This document shows positions 1 to 12,800 of a stretch of 64,000 bases of DNA, piece by piece. Origin of the DNA: Phoronis australis (lineage: Eukaryota; Phoronida; Phoronidae); the NCBI GenBank assembly GCA_002633005.1, contig NMRA01000022.1:62001-126000 (forward strand), written 5' to 3'. The first letter of the stretch is position 1. The number at the start of each line of letters is the position of its first letter. A model generated the notes under the pieces. The model was not told where the DNA came from, made no database searches, and was given only the letters and a program-made list of their open reading frames with translations. The translations under genes were made by a program, and so were the position numbers.

Positions 1-699
1 ATTTTTGTTTTTTAACCTCAGAAGTCAAGTCTTGCCCACATAAGATGAGCCACTGTAATGAACTAACAAACAGTGTTTGCTGTTTATTATCTCGTTTTGC
101 CTTCATCCTAAAAGCTCAAGTCAATCATGAGGTGGACAATTGTGGGTTGTGTTAAACACGTCATCATATTCATACCATTCCCAGATATTCAGTGCTAAAT
201 TTTTCAACTTACTTGTGGGGTGCACTGCTTGAAAAAAATTGATGCCGCGAGGTGAATCCTTTGTGAACGGTGTTTTTTGTGACTGAAATTTCTCATGAGA
301 GTCATTTGTGTGATTTCTTTTGGAACAGCAAAGTTTCAAGGGAAGGCACAAATGAATGCAATTTACGTTATGGACAAAATGCAAAGCAATTTCTCAATTA
401 TCCGTTAGTATGCTCATTTGTTGTTGCATAATGGTGACATTGTTATTATGTGGCGCCACATGCCTGAAATATTAGTAGGGACGTATTTATGTGTCTACTG
501 ACAACAATCATAAGCGTAATTCACAAAATTTACTCATTTGTTTCTAAAATTATTTTAGAAGCAGACATTTTATAGAAAGGCTGTCTTCAATGTCCAAGTT
601 GAGAACATGTCACATACTGCTACTTTTCCAGCATGCACTCTGTACACTTTTGAGACACCCAATAATTACAGCTCATACTTAAAAATTGAACTATATTAC
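1..699. other. Intron start at left edge, no exon recognised
   Basis: Sequence downstream of exon 23. I expected a phase-0 exon resembling exon 22 and did not find one; an 87-codon minus-strand open frame at 121-384 has no recognisable content. The next exon is probably outside the window. Confidence 0.5.
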
Positions 700-859
700 C
701 TGTCGTAACCAGACGTTGCCCAAGCTCATGGCGACCTCTTTAGGCAAAAGTTTGACCACAAGTCTTTTCAGCTGTGACATCACATTTTCCCTCGCTGACA
801 AAGAGTTGGCAAGTATGGCGTCGAAATCCACTCCAGGCAATGTCATCTCCACATACAGT
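700..859 (-). CDS. CACHD1-like exon 23: novel module, copy 2
   Basis: Phase 2 in, 0 out, acceptor cttcctttcag, donor gtaata. Encodes LYVEMTLPGVDFDAILANSL, ARENVMSQLKRLVVKLLPKE and MSLGNVWLRQ. It shares spacing with exon 21 (strand, P--D, RE, L--LV-L-P, M, final Q). The gene continues leftwards out of the window. Confidence 0.72.
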
Positions 860-3800
860 CTGAAAGGAAGATAAAAGAATATTTACAAATATCCATTAGT
901 TGTTTGAATTTTACATTCAACAATCATTCAAAAATGGCTGGGATTTTACTCACTGCCACAACATTCTTAAAATTAGAACAGCAAATTGTTTAGTTTTACG
1001 AGTTTAACTTCATTCCACAATATTGACTTTCTTAATCCAAATAGATTACGTAGGTACTAAAACACTTACAAAGCCCGTGTCATTCCAATTTGCACGTCTC
1101 CGTACAATAGCAATTAATGCACACATTAGAGGCACGTCTCATTCCACAGGACAGATAACAACAGAATCCACTACAGCTCATAAATTTTACTTCTTCCTGC
1201 TATATTAACAATGAATTTACTTGACATAGAATCCTTTAATAGGCTCATAATTCCCCTACCTAATGGTGAAACACAAAAAAATCTTAGAATATTTCCATTC
1301 AACTAGTGCATTTCCTAGTTCCAAGCTGAGATTATCGGCGTAGAACTGGCTTCAACAACAGTTGCTTAGCACAACTCACTCAGTGTATTCTTCCCTTTTA
1401 GCAGCTCTAAACATGGCAGGTGCCTTGTTTGGTCCAACAAGAAACTTCGAACCCCAACGTGTCTTTTGATCAATAGTAGCCACAGAAACATTTAGATTGG
1501 GCCCCCGCACCTCTTCAAGAATAATGACCGTCACGGTATCCTACAATATCATAACAAATATGTACAGACATGAAAATCAAAAAGTCACACGTTCACTTCT
1601 GTAAAAAAATCCGCAGTTTTTGTCATGATGACCCTGAAGACTATTCGTGAATTCCAAAGTGACAGACACATTCACATTGCAGGTACACCTAAAACTATTC
1701 CTTAAATTTCACACACCTGTGCTGTGATCCGCGGTTCTACCATTTCTTGGCTCAGCCCAGGTACGAGGTTAACGAGTTTCACACGGAGGCTGGTAACTAG
1801 CTCCTCTCTCTCCACAGGGGTAAGTAGTGAAAGATCAGCGCATGGGAAGAAAATTGTAACGTTTGTGCTGAAAGACAAAACTTGTTTAGATTATCTTTTG
1901 CTTACTTGCCATACCACCACGTGGTTGTACATGTCAAACATAGTTAAAGCCATGAAACATTGGAGGCTTATTTAATGAAAGTAGCTTAAGATTAAAGTCA
2001 TAAATTTCATCTTACGCTCCACACAACTATTTCTGAAAGTAGTAATTTTACTTCACCTCAGCATCATTACAGGGTCCCAGCAAATAAACCCTAAGTTACT
2101 ACCTACTCAGACATACAGGGTCCCAGCAAATAGACTCACGATTACTAGCTACTCAGATATACAGGGTCCCAGCAATTAGACTGATAATTACTAGCTACTC
2201 AGACCATTTCATAATTACTCGTAAACTGGAATGTGCTAACAATTACATGTCTTGACAAAAAGCTTATTCTGTAATTGTGAAGTCAAAATTTCATCACTTA
2301 TGTGCTAATAAGTCACTTCAGATGAAACAGAACCCAGGAATGTTGCACTCCTAACTCCATCTGGTGATAGAGTAGGGAAGTAGCCCATGCCATAACCTGC
2401 TGAGAGAAATATGACTCACAGTGTAAAAATTTAAATTTGGGGCTCTTGTCATGAAAATGCCAAGAACAGTTGTTTCATGACTATAAAGTCCCACACAGAG
2501 CTAATTAGGCCAAGTGGAATTCCTGAACGTCAACATGGAGTAAATCAAGTTAGCCGGGGTGATTCTTCCCCATGAAATAATCAGTGAACTTCATTTGGTT
2601 GATAACACAACCATAACAAAAAAGTTCCACCCCAAAACTAATTTTCAAAGATGGTGCAGCTTGTTGAGCGTACATGAGTACTTTCTAACTTCTTACATTG
2701 CCATTTGCAGTAATAATTCTTTGCTTACGATATTGATCAAACTTACAAAAAACAAAGACTAGTCGTAAAGCGACATATCGAAAGCATGTGGCATGAAAAT
2801 GAGGCTTAAAAGCTCCTTAAGTTTCTAAACAAGCCCATTAAGTGATTTTCAAACAGTGCAGATGGACTTAATGTAATGGCACTTAATTTCCAAATGGCTA
2901 ATTGACTGACTTTTGCAACAGAACCCAGGATGGATCTAACGGACCATCAACACAGCACCTTCGTTTCATCACTCCCTCCAACACCCATTACCTGAGCCCA
3001 GTGGGGCACACGTTGGTACAGACGGGGAAATCCTTATAAATGTCGTGTGCACACCATGTACACTGGCCATCCTTTTCACACGTAGACTGGTTGTTCCTAA
3101 AGTAAAATACAAATGGACCAAGTGACATTCAGCACCATGCTGTGAGCCCCTTTAACATTACGTAGGAGTAAGTTTGGCTAATTTTGGAACTTCATAGCTC
3201 AAAAATGGCTTCACTTATCGGATTTTTTTGAAACTTTCAGATACTACTCTTAATACATTGTTCCCCAAAACTTTGTTAAGAACTGTTTTTAAAAAGTTAT
3301 ACTTTTGCAAGAGGCGATATCAAAAAATAAGACACTTATGATTTTTACGAAAAAAAATCAAAAGTTTCATACAAAAAATGAAATAATTTAGAAAACTGAA
3401 ACAGCTTTTTTTCTGGAACGTTTATATCAAATAAAAATTTGGTCACATTTCTGACACTTGTTTTACCACAAACGACACTTTCTTTTTTGCTAAAATTTAC
3501 TAAAAAGACATGGCAGACTGATATAAACTAAAAAAAATCAAATTCTGGAAGCTTTCTACAATCGCAATACTTTTCCTGAATTCTTTACATATTTGACTCA
3601 CAGACCTGTGGATAAGTCCCTACATACTTTGACGGAATACAATTTATACGAAATGTTTGCATGCCTTGTTTATAAATGAATAGACGGACACACGTTTGAT
3701 AACATGGCTCAAATGAACCCTCAGACTCAGCTAGAGTATGTAAGGAGGAGACACAATAGCAAAAACGGAATTTGATCATTTACAATCATTGTGTAAATTT

Positions 3801-6800
3801 GCACAAAAATACACATCAGCAGATTTCACTGCCCTATAGTCATTGCAATGATGGAAAACTGGCCAATGGATGACCTGCTATCAAACACATCCTGCAGTAC
3901 ATAGGATACTGTTGACATTTAATACCTTCTGGAACATGGATGACACCTGATTAAGAATGTCAACTTGTCCATGACTTAGTACAGCCTGACTGTTTCCCCA
4001 CAGCAAGCTACACTGTCTCTGTACCCACCTAGCTACACAAGGCTGTCTACATTCTTCCACAGAATCTGGCGGCGACTTCAGCTGGACTACCTCAGATTGT
4101 TTAGGAGGAACTGGAATGAAATTATGACAGTGCAATGAAGTTCAGGCAGCGAGGCGGTGGAGGGAAATATGGAGGTCCGTAAGGGGCAGCCAGACATTCA
4201 GCCAAGTGGGCCATACACGATCAGTCTAACTGAGCAGCCAGTGCTACCTCCAGGTGTTCTCTTAAAACATTCGATTGTTACCCGTTCCACAAAATATTTG
4301 TGAACTATAGTGCAGTTGTACTCACACAATGCAAAATAGCAAAATATATCCATCAATTCAACTGGACATACATATGTTGAATCAACAGACAAACTTGATC
4401 TTGTCAAAAAGACCACAATAAGTTTTTAAATGGTTACATTCATAATTCCTGGACGTTTTGAACTTCACAATATCCATAACGCAACAGCATGTTTCCCAAT
4501 AAATGTGTCTTTTAAGGGCATATTGGCACAGCCAAACAAAAGTTACATTTGACATTTCTTCATGGAAATCTTATATACTCACCAGGGCAGAGGGTGTCTG
4601 ACAGGACTTTTTCAAATTGGTTAGCACAGTTATCAAAGCCAAAAGCACAGGCACACGGGCACTGGAATTAGACGAGATTACAAGTAAAGAACGCATCAAG
4701 CAAAGTGTATTCTTCACTCAAAACACCGTAGGAAACCTGTGATTTTGAACAAGTCTTATTATGGGGACGGGAAGTGACATACTAGATATAACAACTCAGT
4801 CTATTACCATCTTCCTTTTTCCACCAATAAATCCAACTTTATACAACAGAAAACATTTCTGCTGATGAGTTCAACTCTAAGCGGAATAATAAAACAATAA
4901 CTGTGAACATTGTCTCGGTAGCGGTTCTCAAACATCCATTAATGTTTTATTCATCTTTCTAATGGTGACAAACCTTCATCCATTAGACGTGGTCAAACGC
5001 GAGTGCATTACAATGGTGCAGCTTTATTGAGACGGGTTCAAAGTTCACAGTGCTTGAGCGTCCCTCTAGTGGACATTGTTCAAACTCTTTCTGATGTCTT
5101 CTGTTTAATAATTGGAATAACAAGCCTTTATCCCCAGTTCCCAGGCTGGGACAGATCATGTATTCTCAAGTGTCCTTTGTTGTATAAAATGGTCATAATT
5201 AAAATTAGGCATTTTTGTTTTTCCTACTGATGCCGGTATCCAAATTTTACAGTAAAAGGTCACATGTTTTCCCTGTTCAAAGTGTATCTTAGACTCATGA
5301 TTTTGTAGTACATTAAACTTGATCTGGGCATGAACAATATTCATAAATGTTTGCTACTATGAACTTTGACAAAAGTTGTCAACTCACCTGGCATTTCTTG
5401 TCAGAAAACTGGTCACACATTTGACACTCTTTTGAACATTTACATTCCTGCAATGTAAAAGATTTTTTTTCAATTTTCCATTTCAATAAAGTATCAAAAA
5501 GGGCAATGTAAGCAGAATCAGCGAACCATTCGCTAAATTTTGAAGTTTGAAGCACAGAAATTCATAATTTCACACCACGCTCCGCACGTAAAATGACTAG
5601 AAAGATTGAGCCAACTTATTTAACCCGATTTCAAGCGAAAATGAATTTATCAGCTTTTCCCAATTCAAGAAACCACACCTAATGTGACTATAATGTCTGG
5701 TTTAATCAATGTTGTAAGGGTAACAGTTGCAGCCTTTGGTATATGTGGTCGTATGTATTGTGTAGCTAAGTCAACTGCCAGCTGGCAAACTCACTTCTTG
5801 CTACATAATGTGTACACAGACAAAGCAGCTGTCAGCAACTGTCACTTGTTATACCTATGGCAGTCTGAAGCAGCTAGCAACTCTTACAATCATATGTAGA
5901 CCAACAGACCACGCTTAAAGAACAAGTTGCAGCGAATAGGCAAATTTTGACAGTAGGCAAGTACACAGCGGGTCAATAAGAAAAATGCTCTCAACACACA
6001 TTGGCGGAGACGGTCCCTCTATGACAGCTGGCTGGGTCATTAATGACCAATAAGAAGACGTTGGTCTCCGGAACCGCAGACAGTTGGAACTGGCGACACT
6101 CGGTGGCCCCCGGGCCACTGGATGTGAAGTTGAAGTCACTGGTGTCGTAGAACAGTTGAGATGCCTGGTCGTTGAACTTGTTACACCAGGTGGGCTGTGA
6201 AGAATAGACAAACTGTATGTCAAGCATGTTAGATAAAGCTGTAGGTCATTTAGTATGAAGCATATGTGTTATTTTCTGTGCATCACATAACATTGTAGAA
6301 ATGTACGATCAATTACTAAATATGGCTCATGTCAACTTCGAAATGACATCCATAATTTACGATGGTCTTCAAAATTCTAAGCCACTATGCCACTGCTTAC
6401 CCCATCTAAGTCCAAAATGATTCGCTAGACTGTCAACTTGAGGTAAGAGCATCCCTACCTTGAGGTACTGTCCCTTTCCTATGAGTAAGGATGCCAGCCA
6501 GGGAAGCCTTTCAGTCAAGTGTTGATGGCTGGCCTCACCACCCACACGCTGGGCACGCTCCATAAAGTAGCTGGAACAATAAGTGCATCAATGCACAATC
6601 TGAAGTGAAGACTACACATTGGAGTCTTCACAATATCTATGTTACAACTATATACTAGGTATTTCTCGAAAAGATGTTAAGGATTCAAAGATTTGAAATG
6701 ATAGCCTAAATTGTTGGTTGGTAAGACTTGGCAGGGTAAACAGTGTTCTTTTCTTTTCTCAAGAGCCAAGGGGTGATAACTTTGAGTTAGATATAATCAT

Positions 6801-9800
6801 TAGAAATAGAGAAGGCAAGAGAATTTTTTTCCTCGGTGCCAAATTTGGTGCGTGCGGTTGGCTCCTCTTCTCCGTTGATCATTTTCTGCAACTGTTCTTT
6901 TCCCCGTTTGTTCAACACCTGGAGTCTGTTTTGCCAGCTGAATTCCAATAGGCCTAGTCAAAAAACAATCCTAACTTTTTAGTTCGCGGTTATTTAAAAT
7001 TAATAGCTCACTGGAAAAATTACAAAAGCCACTCGCTTAAAATTGACAACACTTACCCGCTGTCATCAAGCATGTAACATTTGATGTTACTATTTGAGCA
7101 CTCTGGGATAGCTCTGTATAAAAGTGACTGGAAGTACCTTTCACCAACATCGGCAGCTGTTACCCCGGCGACGGGCTTTATTGAAGACTGCACAGTCCTG
7201 AACAAAGAGGATTCACAGGGTAAGTAACCTACTAAACGTTTTAGTTGTCACAGAGACACAACAAGCACAAAACACAAAGGGTAATCCTGCATTATCTGTT
7301 GTAAATTACCCAGAAGTTAAACCTACTGCACTCTGAGGTTTAAATAATCAAAGAACTGAGAATGGTTGTTTCTAAAGTCAAAGTTTATAGTAAAACATCA
7401 AGAAACAAAGATGTCTCTTACCAACGCTGGGTATCTGTGATATTTTTGAAGCAAGCAGCAGCCTCTCTCCAAGCAATATGAATTCTAGAGTAGCTAACAG
7501 AATATTTATACTGAACACAAGAAAGGTGGGCGAGATAGTTCAAAACATGAAAACCCACAAACTTCCTCCAAAATGCTACATCTAGTTCCAAAACAATTCT
7601 CGGAACAAAGTCGCTGGTTGGGATTAGAGTCTTCTTCATTCACCCATTTCTGTGCTTGAGTAATAAAATTGTGTGCGGAGTCAAGCAGTCTCTGTATTCA
7701 CTGGATTCTTCCTTTTCTACTTCATCCTCCAATAGCACGTTGTACATGTTGTGTGCTGCGAGGGCAGCCTCTAAACACTGGTTAAATTCTGGCAGCAATT
7801 CCTGCATGGAATCGACATTTTCCTTGCTTTCCATGAGGCTGATGCCATGATTGATCAGCCTCGTGACGGCTCCCTTAGCGACACCGTGCTGTTTTCTTAG
7901 GACCGACAGTTGTTGTTCCATCTTCAGTTGTTGTTGTAGTGTTGTTGAGACACGAGCCTTTCTCGCGATCAGTTCATCAAACTTGTTGGTTTGATTATAA
8001 ACCCGTTGGTTTAACTGTAAACCCTTTGGTTTACTTCCCAGTGCTTCAAAAGGGTTGAACGTCATATACTTTAGAATCTTTAGATTCCTTCTAAGGCATA
8101 GGGTATAGGAATGAGGTTCTGTTTTTTGGGGTAGAATTAGGATCAGAGTTTTGTTTGGTAAAGGAGTTCGTATAGACCCAAATTTGCATTAGCCAATGAG
8201 CTAAGTAAATACATCATTACATGTATTATTATTAACACACTTCTATTCCTCGGCCTACGTATGATGCAAGCTGGTGTCTCAGTAAGTTTCTGAATAAAAA
8301 GATTCCACATATTTAGGAAACCTAAAATATTAGGCCTATGAATTTTGATGTTAAAAATAGTTTAGACGAATGTCTGAAGATCTGACTGGGATAATTGCGA
8401 GGGCTAAAATTGAGGATTACCTCAAAACTAAAGACGCGTCATGCCGTCATGGTGTCCCAGGACCTTTGACTTATGTGTTCATTTTTGCAAACCACTAACA
8501 TTGATCTTTTTATGTAAATGGCGGTTTTGAAGATGTAAGATTAAAAAATCGTCAACAATTAAAAACCACATAAATGTATCAAAACAAAAGGAGAGCCAAT
8601 GAGATAAATATACATTAGACCTAAGTTCATTGAGCAGAACCATGCTTACGTTCTGAAAGTTTGTTCGCAGTGACGTCTGGTGTTTTGAGTGGGCCATCTG
8701 GTGGCGAATTGGCAAGCCTAGGACACCAGCAAAAGTTGACAAAACATTTATTGAAAGAAAACTTTCTACCGAACGAAAGTTAAAGTGACACTGAATTCAG
8801 AAACACCAGAAGTTTAGTCTGTCTTTTCATCAATTTGTTTTGTTCAGTGAAAGAATGACTGTATTTTCGTTTCCGGTTGAACGTCCCATACCAAGCGCCA
8901 TCTTTGAAAACATCATTATTTTGATTCATTGGTTCATGTTTGGGTGGAACCCTTGTTTTCGTTCTTTAGTGGCAAAGAGTCATATACATCGTCATCTTCG
9001 AAACTAATGTTTTGGTTCATGTTTTGGGTAGAACTATTTGTTTTGTTTTTATTTTTTAATATTTTAATAAGAAGAATTCCCTGTTACGTTTGCTACCTCA
9101 GATCGGATTAGCGCTGTGTTGGATTTCACGCTAAAATATTTTCGTAAACTAAAAATCGATTTGGTCAAATGCACAAATGAATGTCCTTTGAACATGTCAT
9201 CCATTCTACAAATTTACTTCCAGCCTGATTTTTTAAGTTTACTTTCGTTATTTGAATTTCTAGTGACTGCACCAACAAAATGGCCAACGAACATTAGAGA
9301 CATCGAGTTTCACTAGACCTCCCAGCTGAGGATGAATTGATAGCTAGCGAAATGACGCACGTAAATTTCGGTTCTAGTTCAACGAAAATTTTCTCTGAAA
9401 CTCGCGTTTTGTTTTAAACATTTGGTGAACAAAATAGAGTAAATCCGAGACATAAAGTCAATCATGAAAAATGAAAATTCACCATCGGCTGAACTGTTAA
9501 AAGAAAATTTTTAGTGAACCAAAATTAAGTTATCCATTCACACAGGTCAGAAATGTATGGGATGATGCGACTTGTTTCCCTTATAGTGGTATAAATCCAT
9601 GGGCGGCGCAGCACTGAAAAAAGTGGGGTACTAAAGCCCCTCAGCCCCCCTGTGGTGCACCGCCTACAGACCATGTGCAACGTAGTACTGAAAAAAGTGG
9701 GGCGCTATAGCCCTCCCCCCAGTCCCCTATGGTGCGCCGCCCATGAAATCAATGAAGAAATGGTAATATTTCTCTGAAATTTTTACGACTTTTAAGAAGA

Positions 9801-12800
9801 AAAATTATTGCATTCATGTACAACGTACTGCTTCTGACTGAAGACTCTACCAATACCGACGACCTCTGTATTCCCGTCGAAGCTGCTCAGAGCTGGACGC
9901 GAAAAAGTGTATATGTCAGGTCGACCAATCGCTCTCTGATACCAAGCCTGCTCGGTCGGGTTGTATTTGTTGTCTGCTAACATTCCGGGCGATACGCGGA
10001 AAACGCCGCTCTCCGTGCCGACGTACCTGCAGAAAATTTGAACAATGTTTAAGGTTCTGTACACGTATTACCGTCGTGTTAGATTGCCCAAGAACATTAG
10101 TGACATGGCATGCAATGTGTCCGTTCGTTTTACTCGGGTTGTTTGGTAAGATTCATAATACGTCAATCGTAGTGCCCAGTGCATTTGTAGTAACTTGAAT
10201 TGTCTTCGGCATACCTTGTTTAAACTAAGGCTTCATAAGCTACCGTATAGGCATAATATAAGTAACTTGAATTGTCTTCGGCATACCTTGTTTAAACTAA
10301 GGATTCATAAGCTACCGTATAGGCATAATATACGCTCGTTCGTATTTGAAAATCAGGTTGCTCTAAAAAAATTGTGGCATGAATGCCTCGTGTTTGTTTT
10401 TGATGAGTTATCTTGGTAAGAAACATATTGCGTCACTTGAGCAATCCTGAGTGCCTTTTGTTTGTATATTGCTTGAAATGTCTTTAGCTGACGCACATGC
10501 CGACAATTTGACCTAAGCCTCGGGTCCCTTTCAAGAAAACATAGTCACTGTTAGAATTAGGAAATTTGAATTTAATATGACTTTGAAATACTCAAAAAGG
10601 AAATATGACATTTAACTTTTCAAAGCTAAGATAAAAATGCAGAGGGATATTCCAACATAAAAGATTTGCTGATTAGATCAACACTCATCTCCTAATTGCT
10701 TTATTTTTTAAATCTTCTTTTTGAGCTGTTTTCACATTGACTACCGATTTATTTGCAAACTCGCTTATCCAACATAAAAATGCGCGCTTTCAATGGAAAT
10801 ATATGGACTTAAACGCCGCCAGTGCCCTGCAATTTCAATACACCTACTGTACCAGTAATTTTCAGCACATTCGTTTGTAGGAATACTGATTTAGCCTACC
10901 TGTAGACCGATTCTTTTGCTCTGTTCCAAAGCTGATCCATGACTGAAGTAAGAAGAACGTCCGATCGCACCGAAGTCTTTAATCCTAAGAAATAGATTTA
11001 CTTTCATAGCGAGCAAGCCAAAATTCAACGAGGGTCGTAACACTGATAAACGCCGACAAACAGTACACCTTTGATCAAAATCATGGGTACTCTTTCGGGA
11101 TACTTCTTGCATGTCTGGCACTGGGAAGCGGTAGAATATATGTAATCATTTTCTCTTAATTAAAATATTCAAATCGCCACTGATTACCGGTTAAACTTAC
11201 CACTGCGTTTCATCATCCATTGTAAATCAGAAAGTACACCAAACTAAAAATTGCCCCAGTAAAATCAAAAAGGCAGGAACAATGCATGCATGCACTCCGG
11301 TGACACGGGGAAATGAATATCCAGGTTTTGAATTTTTGTTCAAATTATTTTCATTTCAATTGCAAATGGGCATAGCTTCATAATAAAGATAAGTTTTTCA
11401 CCACTATGACGACACTCTCTTTCATGACATGGCAAACGTTGAAACAATCCTCGGTCTTATCCTATGCTTAATGTTGTGTTTTCCTAACATCGGAATAACA
11501 CGTCAAGCAAAAATACAATACCATTATCGGTCTTGCTAAATTCGCCTATCATCTCCTCTAACGCCTTCACGTCTTCGATAGTTTCAACACGTTCTAAATA
11601 CCGGTCAGGCTTTTTGAAAGCCTGAGGTGCCAACTGAAAAGAAAACTCCAACACTGTAGGGAATTTTATTACGTTGGTGTATAGCTCGAAATGTTCGGAT
11701 GGCTGGCACACAGATGACTAAGGCATGAGAACACAGTCGATCGTTAAATCACCATATTAACTTTCACTTCATTTCTATATCTTCAATTGGCCAAAAATAC
11801 TGCCAAAATCTCCCAGTCGAAGTAGCAAACTTGCGCATTCATAACTATTATGAGGAGCCAGCGGTTTTACACGTTATGTATTTGAGCATTAGGCACAATC
11901 ACTTGACCATGGCCAAAAGAAGGGACTCTGACAATGGACAGACAGGGGGTACTTCAGTAACATCCATTACAGAAATACAAACTTAAGGTAACAGAACAGG
12001 GTTTCCTTTTCCGGACCTCCACCCCCACACGTTGGCTCCACGCCTGGAATACTTCTCTAATCCTTAAGCTATGCACTCCACAGTCACACATATATGTAAA
12101 GCACTGTGTCTTGGTGACTGGGATTTACAAATAGTACGTGTCCTGTGTATCTACCTAATGCGTCTTGCACGAAATACCTTGATGGTTGAACGCCGTGGCA
12201 ACTCAAGTCCACCCGCCTGTCTGCTATAACAAATGCCACTGCTTTCGCTTGTGTTCTTCTGAATTTTCAAATCCAGTCGATGGTAGTTGATTGGTGCTTT
12301 CTTTTTCACTGTGGTGCTTCTCTAAAATAAAATTTCCTCAAGAACACTTTTTGAATTTGCACGGACCAGTCGAAACAGTTTTTGACGAATTCTGATGGCC
12401 TTCCTTTAAAAATATATTTTAATCTTGTGTAAACCAGGTACAGTGTGCCTGTGTATGAGTGAGTTTTGTCCGTTTTCGTAACTTTTCATGTCATTGTTTG
12501 TCGATTATGGAACTAATTTTGAAGAAAAGTGGTTTTTCAAAATAAGTTATATCCCTTACTCATGGTTTTCACGATGCATAACTTAGCCCTTTTCTTCCAA
12601 TCTGCGCTGCTTGCATTTCTTGTTCCAAGATTCATAACAAAAAAATTAAGATGCCAACATTATCTGACAGCATTGTTCTAGGAATTAATTCGCAGTCCAT
12701 GCACTGTTGCATTTCCAATATGTATTTTAGAGTTTTTTACTTGAATGACAAATTTTTAAAACCTAATACATGTATGTACACATGGCAAAAGAAAAAATAA

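Larger units (their letters stand above)
3097..7056. other. Introns between exons 14 and 20
   Basis: Stretches 3097-4028, 4111-4582, 4662-5387, 5448-5999, 6195-6458 and 6571-7056 hold AT-rich intron sequence with several poly(A)/poly(T) runs. I see no further exon, repeat family or RNA gene in them. Confidence 0.5.

Noticed and set aside
2322-2402. Frame reading GYGMGYFPTLSPDGVRS after a tttctctcag acceptor
   Set aside because: It needs a phase-1 donor, but exon 20 ends in phase 2; the in-phase reading stops within 16 codons.
8660-8725. Exon-like stretch reading LANSPPDGPLKTPDVT behind a gtcctag acceptor
   Set aside because: It can follow exon 13 in phase but ends in phase 1, while exon 14 needs phase 2. 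Exon 13 joins exon 14 directly and restores the conserved sequence.
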